NCBI RefSeq assembly: GCF_030408035.1
Contig: NZ_JASDCF010000030.1
Coordinates: 1-34,463 of the forward strand
From: Psychrobacter sp. APC 3426
GTDB taxonomy: Bacteria > Pseudomonadota > Gammaproteobacteria > Pseudomonadales > Moraxellaceae
Reading direction: 5' to 3'
Length of the DNA: 34,463 bases
Part shown: positions 29,643 through 34,463 of the stretch, one piece after another
Layout: each line of letters begins with the position of its first letter
Position numbering within the stretch: the stretch's first letter is position 1
Position numbers and translations under genes: made by a program
Notes under the pieces: generated by a model
Told to the model about the DNA's origin: nothing
Database searches by the model: none
Seen by the model: only the letters and a program-made list of their open reading frames with translations

Positions 29643-30540
29643 CACCTTTTTTTGCGGCGAGAATTTGCGGTATTTTATAGTAAAAATAATCACATATAGG
29701 CGTTATTTCTGACTCATTAAACGATCGCCAATCCTTGTCCATATCAAGAATGTGTGCCTACTATACTTAAGTTATGCTGCTTTTGACACAGCAAAACACT
29801 CAAACATAGCAATGTATTTGAGGTCAGTTTTGTGACAGGATTTTATCGGCACACAGTGACAAGATGCGAATGCATCTATAAAAGAATCTTATTATTCATG
29901 ATTAATACTAGCCAGCATCTATAGGGTATTTCTTGATACAAACTATCTATGTAGTAAAACACCTGTATAAAAACTCTGTATACAAAAAACATCTGTATAA
30001 ATAGAGAACGTGATTTTCAAGCCAATACTGCATCACAAGATCATCAAGTCTTACAGCAGTTTTTTAAGAAATATCATCGCTAAATACTGTGGCCGTGTTT
30101 AATACAAACGCAAGCATGACACCCGACGCATATTAAATAATAAGTTTATCTTAGTCATTGTAGACAGATAAGTCCGGAGACAACGTATACAGACATTCTT
30201 AGTGATTATTATCACCAACACTGCTATATCGTTATCACAAAGAGAGCAGAACTTCGTAAGCCACTGATAAGTAACCCGTCGTCCTTGTCCTCAAGTGCCA
30301 CGGCAATATCATAAAAGCCGCTCACTGACCAATCAACTGCTATTATATTCGATGGTTTGCGTGCTATTGTCAAGAAAAACTTCTAAACCCTATCCCCAAC
30401 TATTGGTTATTAAATAATATACATTGATAAGTATTATTTGCTAGAATCAAACGCTAGTACATTTTTAGTACCATACAAACACTAAAATGTTATATTCATA
30501 CATATATACATTTGCTTTATCAATTAAGAGGATTTCTGCC
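29643..30540. other. Long ilvI - DUF4124 divergent intergenic region
   Basis: About 900 bases, the longest gene-free stretch here. No leader peptide rich in Leu, Val or Ile was found on the ilvI side; frames such as MFECFAVSKAA and MHSHLVTVCR are not of that type. A weak minus-strand -10 (TATAGT, 29765-29760) is possible. Nearby are three CTGTATA copies and, close to the DUF4124 gene, an inverted repeat AATAATATAC/GTATTATT (about 30414-30438). Confidence 0.5.
29960..30000. repeat. CTGTATA repeat cluster upstream of ilvI
   Basis: CTGTATA occurs at 29963-29969, 29976-29982 and 29993-29999. The first and third are in a 13-base unit (ACACCTGTATAAA / ACATCTGTATAAA) differing at one position and 30 bases apart, about three helical turns. 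This could be a regulator site, but no known consensus was matched. Confidence 0.45.
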
Positions 30541-31044
30541 ATGGCATATGCGTCTACGATTAATACCGCTGCCAAACTGCTAATAAGTATGAGTACCGCG
30601 TGTATGCTAATGCTGACAATGAATGCCAGCCATGCTATTCAAGTTTATAAGTCTGTTGGTGCTCATGGCGAAGTCAAATACAGCCAACATGCCCCACTTA
30701 ATGGCAAGAATATTGAACTGATTGAGTTTCGTAGTGATGGTAGACAGACCAACGCAGGGCAAATGGCTGGTAAGACAGATGCCAATCAAAGCAATAATGC
30801 TCAAACCGCAGAGCAACAACGAGTGGCACAACTAGAAGCACGCATCAAAGAACAAGAAGCGCAAGCCAATGCGCAACGGTGCCAATCGCTACGCAATAAC
30901 CTGACTAACTTAAACGTCGGTGGGCGTATCTATGAAATGGACGCCAATGGTAAGCGTCAATATCTAGATGGTCGTGAGATTGAGCTTAAACGTGAGCGAG
31001 TGCAGCAGGCTATCGACCAGTATTGTGGTAACCCTACTACTTAA
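30541..31044 (+). CDS. DUF4124 domain secreted protein
   Basis: Starting at ATG 30541 (AGAGGA eight bases upstream) gives 167 residues with a signal peptide: hydrophobic core about 11-27 and a likely cut after NASHA at residue 32. The mature N-terminus IQVYKSVGAHGEVKYSQHAP matches the DUF4124 pattern of Y-K-x-x-x-x-x-G-x-x-x-Y-S-x-x-P. A coiled-coil-like Q/E-rich stretch (AEQQRVAQLEARIKEQEAQA) and a C-terminal part with two cysteines (RCQSLRNNL and QYCGNP) follow; these could form a disulfide in the periplasm. Function unknown. An upstream ATG at 30487 would add residues before the signal peptide and is less likely. Confidence 0.82.
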   Translation: MAYASTINTAAKLLISMSTACMLMLTMNASHAIQVYKSVGAHGEVKYSQHAPLNGKNIELIEFRSDGRQTNAGQMAGKTDANQSNNAQTAEQQRVAQLEARIKEQEAQANAQRCQSLRNNLTNLNVGGRIYEMDANGKRQYLDGREIELKRERVQQAIDQYCGNPTT

Positions 31045-31093
31045 TAGCATGCCTACAATGACGGCTATCAATATTGGTTAATGATACCCACCA

Positions 31094-32926
31094 TTAATAG
31101 TAGCAGCGTTTATTGTTAATAATCCGCTGCATAACATGACGAATAGCTGCAGGCATATCTTGAGCTTGTAGCCCTCGTTGACCAATCAGTAATATACTAT
31201 TATCGCTGCCATCATAGGCTTGATTGACCAGCATATCTCCTGCTTGCCCGTGTATGACAACTGCTTGGTGCAAGCGGCGCGACTCTTCAGCCAAGTCTTG
31301 TTGTGCAAGCAGTCCTGCCGTTACGCCGGAGAGTATATCCCCCATTCCAGCGGTTGCCATACCGGCGTTTCCAACACCGCAAACATAGACCTGCTCCTGC
31401 GCTACGCTTTGCTCTACTGCCCTTTGAAATAATGCCTTTTGCTCCAGTACCAGTGAACCTGCCCCTTTTAGCACCCAATCACCACCATAGGTTTCCGCGC
31501 ACTTTTTAATTGCTGCTAACCTATCGCTTTCTACTTTGCTTATTTTTATATTTAACAATCTCGCCGCTTCGCCGCTATGAGGCGTTAGGCAGACCTGATG
31601 ATTAATGCTGTACTCTTTTAGCCGCTGTGCCAACTCGTGGTGCTCGGCTTGCAATGATGCTAGGTGATACAGGCCGTCAGCATCAATGACAATAGGCTTT
31701 TCCTGCTCTATCGCTACTTGCATATAGCTGACGAATATATTCTTTGCTTTTTCATCACGGCCTAATCCCATGCCTATGGCGATTACGCTGGCTTCCTTTA
31801 TCAGCTGACTCACACCATCAATATCATGCAGGTTAATAGTCATGGCATCTGGTAGTGAGGTTAGCAAAGCGCCGTGGAAATCTTCGTGACAGGCGACCGT
31901 GATTTTACCTGCGCCTGTGGCCATGGCACTAGAAGCAGACAGTATTGCCGCTCCGCCCATGCCTTGCGACCCATCGACCCGATTACCTCCAATAATCAGC
32001 ACATGACCATAGCTGCCTTTATAGCTGTTTTGTTGACGTGATTTTAAGCCATGTGCAGTCGTCACTAACTGAGCGACTGGTCTTAACGCTCTGTCATTCA
32101 TTGGATAAGGTATAAGTGAGATATCAAGGACCTCTCCGCTATGATCCATGCCATCTTTGGTATGCAACCCAAACTTGCGCGCAATCAAACATAGCGTGAC
32201 ATCAGCCTGTATCGCCTTACCGTCAAACACCTCACCCGTAGAAGCCACTAAACCACTGGGAATATCGACGGCAATTGCTAGAGACTTATGGTACTGCGTT
32301 AAACCGTTAAACGTTTTGATTGCCTGTGCATAGCTGCCTTCAGGTGCTCGATCCAATCCAATACCAAATATGGCATCGATATAGACATCTGCCTGTAGAT
32401 TATTGGTTATCTCATCATTTTTATCACACTGACTGCCTTCATAGCGCTGATAAGGGCAATTAGCAGAAAGTGCCAGCTGTTGCGCTTTTTTTGCATCAGA
32501 GACTTCTGTCTTATCCTTTACCTCAAAGCGCTCATTTATATCAGCATTACAATCTTTAAGGTCATCACTTTCAAAGTCATCCTCTTCAAAACCCACTGCC
32601 ATTACTTTTACTTGCCAGCCCATTTGCTGCAAATAATGCGCGATAAGCCAACCATCGCCACCATTATTACCTTTCCCTAGCCAAATGCTCGCTCGTCGCT
32701 GACAAGTTTTAGATTGAAAAATATGACTGTCAGCTGCTGCATCTGTATTCAGATATCTTTGTTCATAGAGCGGCGCTATCTGCTGTGCCATTTGCCATGC
32801 CGCCTGCTGCATAAGCCCAAAGCTATCATTGCCTGCTGCAAACCAGGCCTGCTCCATCGCATAGACCTGTGCACTGCTATATAACGCTATAGATTGAATA
32901 CGTAATTGATGGGAATGAGTTTGCAT
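31094..32926 (-). CDS. nnr: Bifunctional NAD(P)HX epimerase / ADP-dependent dehydratase
   Basis: This fusion protein of about 610 residues repairs hydrated NADH and NADPH. The N-terminal YjeF_N epimerase has GKGNNGGDG (84-92) and VDIPSG (220-225). The C-terminal ribokinase-like dehydratase has VLIIGGNRVDGSQGMGGAAIL (from 309), VIDADGL (413-419), CLTPHSGEAARL (446-457) and the catalytic-loop GNAGMATAGMGDILSG (519-534). ATG 32926, with a GAGGGG ribosome-binding site, is chosen over an upstream start at 32983. An acidic, variable-looking insert at 113-175 interrupts the epimerase domain. In E. coli yjeF is also next to queG (yjeS), as here. Confidence 0.95.
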   Translation of the reverse strand: MQTHSHQLRIQSIALYSSAQVYAMEQAWFAAGNDSFGLMQQAAWQMAQQIAPLYEQRYLNTDAAADSHIFQSKTCQRRASIWLGKGNNGGDGWLIAHYLQQMGWQVKVMAVGFEEDDFESDDLKDCNADINERFEVKDKTEVSDAKKAQQLALSANCPYQRYEGSQCDKNDEITNNLQADVYIDAIFGIGLDRAPEGSYAQAIKTFNGLTQYHKSLAIAVDIPSGLVASTGEVFDGKAIQADVTLCLIARKFGLHTKDGMDHSGEVLDISLIPYPMNDRALRPVAQLVTTAHGLKSRQQNSYKGSYGHVLIIGGNRVDGSQGMGGAAILSASSAMATGAGKITVACHEDFHGALLTSLPDAMTINLHDIDGVSQLIKEASVIAIGMGLGRDEKAKNIFVSYMQVAIEQEKPIVIDADGLYHLASLQAEHHELAQRLKEYSINHQVCLTPHSGEAARLLNIKISKVESDRLAAIKKCAETYGGDWVLKGAGSLVLEQKALFQRAVEQSVAQEQVYVCGVGNAGMATAGMGDILSGVTAGLLAQQDLAEESRRLHQAVVIHGQAGDMLVNQAYDGSDNSILLIGQRGLQAQDMPAAIRHVMQRIINNKRCYY

Positions 32927-33133
32927 AGATGCCCCTCGGCTATTTTTATTGATTGTTTTTAGCTGACAAATTTTAGCTGACAAAAACGAGAGTAATGTCT
33001 TTTAATATCAGCTTAGCAAAAACTTGCTTTCGTGAGTGTATGGATATGCATACAAGTTTATTTACTTTTCTACTTGCGCTCTTAGCTCACTCGCTTATCA
33101 TAACGGTAATTACTCTAATACTTACTATTTTCA

Positions 33134-34330
33134 ATGCCTAATTCATCAAAGCCAAAAACCTCAAGCACCTCTACCAGTTCTGCTGATGTGCATGCGCCTA
33201 AAAACAAGATTGATATCAGTAACACGCCAGTGTTTACCACCACGATGGATGTTAAACAATGGATCACCACTCAAGCACAGGCTCTAGGGTTTGCTGATTG
33301 TGGATTTTTATCGGTTCATCACCCGTTGTTCGCCCAGCAAATGCAGCAGTTACAACTGTGGTTAGATAAAGGATACGAAGGGCAGCTACAGTTTATGCAC
33401 AATAACCATCATCTGCGTGCCAACCCTGCAGAACTGGTAGAGGGTGCAAAGACCATCATCAGTGTGCGTATGGATTACCTGACCCAAGCACCAACACCAC
33501 GTGCTGTCACTGATAACGATCTGCCTAATCAAGGCATCATTGCTCGCTATGCCAGAGGCCGCGACTATCACAAAACGATGCGCGGCCGCCTAAAGCAATT
33601 GGCATTGAAGATAGAATCCATGCTGCCAGAGTGGCAACATCTAAATATTGGCTCAGAGCAAGATTTTGTTTTCAGACCATTTAGTGATTCTGCGCCTATA
33701 TTTGAGCGACCTATTGCCGATGCTGCAGGTCTGGGTTGGACAGGTAAGCATACACTGCTGATAAACAAACAGGCAGGCTCATTTTTTGTGCTTGGCGAAT
33801 TATTCATCAGCCTTGAATTACCTGATGATGCACCCGTCACCGAGCATTGCGGCAGCTGCAGTGCCTGTATTGATATCTGCCCGACCCAAGCAATCATTGC
33901 GCCTTATGAGCTTAATGCCTCTGCTTGTATTTCTTACCTGACTATTGAACACGATGGCACTATTGATCTCAAATACCGACGTGCTATTGGCAATCGCGTC
34001 TTTGGCTGCGATGACTGTCAACTTATCTGTCCTTGGAATCGCTATGCCAATATAACGCCTGTAGAAGACTTTGCCCCAAGGAACAATCTTGATAAAAGTA
34101 GCTTGTTAGACTTATGGCAATGGCAAGAAGCTGATTTTATGAAAAACACGCAAGGCAGCCCGCTTAGACGTACAGGTTATGTGAACTTCTTACGTAATAT
34201 CGCTATCGGTCTAGGCAACGCCCCCGCTAGCCAAGAAGTTATCGAACAATTACAGTCAAAACTAGGTGTGCATAGCGAGATGCTTGATGAACATATCAAC
34301 TGGGCACTTTCTGAACAAGCCGAAAAATGA
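33134..34330 (+). CDS. queG: Epoxyqueuosine reductase
   Basis: This 398-residue iron-sulfur and cobalamin enzyme reduces epoxyqueuosine to queuosine in tRNA, the last step of queuosine synthesis. The two 4Fe-4S clusters are given by CGSCSACIDICP (C239, C242, C245, C249) and CDDCQLICPWN (C292, C295, C299). The probable catalytic aspartate lies in FRPFSDSAPIFERP (D185). The first 37 residues are Ser/Thr/Lys-rich and dispensable-looking; ATG at codon 38 (33245) would give the compact E. coli-like length, but neither start has a clear ribosome-binding site. It is divergent from nnr and ends seven bases before an insertion sequence. Confidence 0.95.
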   Translation: MPNSSKPKTSSTSTSSADVHAPKNKIDISNTPVFTTTMDVKQWITTQAQALGFADCGFLSVHHPLFAQQMQQLQLWLDKGYEGQLQFMHNNHHLRANPAELVEGAKTIISVRMDYLTQAPTPRAVTDNDLPNQGIIARYARGRDYHKTMRGRLKQLALKIESMLPEWQHLNIGSEQDFVFRPFSDSAPIFERPIADAAGLGWTGKHTLLINKQAGSFFVLGELFISLELPDDAPVTEHCGSCSACIDICPTQAIIAPYELNASACISYLTIEHDGTIDLKYRRAIGNRVFGCDDCQLICPWNRYANITPVEDFAPRNNLDKSSLLDLWQWQEADFMKNTQGSPLRRTGYVNFLRNIAIGLGNAPASQEVIEQLQSKLGVHSEMLDEHINWALSEQAEK

Positions 34331-34336
34331 GCTATT

Positions 34337-34463
34337 AGACCTCTTGCAAAAGTAGTTGTAAGACACAACGTATATTATTGAACTCTACTTACTTAATAGA
34401 TATGCCAAACATAGATAAGCTACTCAAACAAAGTGACGCTGGTTTTAAACGCTACACTGGCAT
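34337..34463 (+). mobile_element. Left end of an insertion sequence (truncated by window)
   Basis: Immediately after queG the sequence AGACCTCTTGCAAAAGTAG resembles the terminal inverted repeat of IS5-group elements that I recall as GAGACCTTTGCAAAA-like, and a transposase-like frame starts 65 bases on. The other end and target duplication are outside the window. Family assignment is from memory. Confidence 0.6.
34402..34463 (+). CDS. 5' end of a transposase, probably IS5-like
   Basis: The frame from ATG 34402 gives MPNIDKLLKQSDAGFKRYTG before the window ends. The F-K-R-Y-T-G pattern is typical of the start of the helix-turn-helix region of DDE transposases of the IS5 group (F-x-R-x-T-G-V). 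Its position just inside the presumed terminal repeat agrees. No catalytic residues are in view and there is no clear ribosome-binding site, so the call is inference. Confidence 0.5.
   Translation, partial: MPNIDKLLKQSDAGFKRYTG

Noticed and set aside
29566..29742. Minus-strand frame starting MDKDWRSFNESE that overlaps the ilvI start
   Set aside because: No ribosome-binding site, not rich in branched-chain residues, and it overlaps ilvI in another frame.
29694..29900. Leader-peptide attenuator for ilvI
   Set aside because: I checked the short minus-strand frames; none has runs of Leu, Val or Ile codons and no terminator stem with a T run lies before ilvI.

Overview
The window reads as a chromosomal segment of a gammaproteobacterium of the family Moraxellaceae, most likely Psychrobacter. 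The evidence is moderate GC content, A/T-rich intergenic DNA, the protein flavour throughout, a split three-gene proton-translocating transhydrogenase, and an acetolactate synthase with a GEGS thiamine-diphosphate motif. No taxonomic search was run, so this rests on recognition. No rRNA, tRNA, CRISPR array, prophage or defence island was seen. Nearly everything is housekeeping or conserved membrane/unknown-function genes, with possible insertion-sequence starts cut off at both window edges.

Layout. 1-1641: a clipped minus-strand CDS start, a GyrI-like effector-binding protein with an acidic repeat, an orphan iscX and a hotdog thioesterase. 1711-4941: the pntAA-pntAB-pntB operon with a promoter, a 5' hairpin and an intrinsic terminator in its leader. 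5254-6123: yaaA. 6151-8566: groES-groEL behind a sigma-32-like promoter. 8975-11064: a DUF3108 secreted protein, then wrbA-DUF2069 on the other strand. 11357-16215: three plus-strand membrane proteins (YihY family, DUF2254, CPA1 Na+/H+ antiporter). 16339-19242: pyrB, a catalytically dead dihydroorotase homologue (PyrC') and DUF2127. 19687-21568: fbp and a SpoU-type rRNA methyltransferase. 21662-23474: etfB-etfA. 23910-25797: DUF421, a cold-shock protein with a long leader, and an unrecognised four-helix membrane protein. 26143-29642: ilvI-ilvH-ilvC. 30541-34330: a DUF4124 protein, Nnr (NAD(P)HX repair) and divergent queG. 34337-end: start of an insertion sequence.

Functional picture. Several genes concern nicotinamide and flavin redox balance: transhydrogenase, NAD(P)HX repair, the WrbA quinone reductase and ETF. 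The rest cover branched-chain amino-acid and pyrimidine synthesis, gluconeogenesis, chaperoning, cold shock and iron/peroxide handling. Convergent gene pairs are separated by clear intrinsic terminators.

The most interesting signal outside genes is the transhydrogenase leader. A promoter-like -10 is followed by a strong hairpin and then a terminator about 70 bases before pntAA. This suggests attenuation or a roughly 80-nt small RNA. I found no convincing wholly new multi-gene system.
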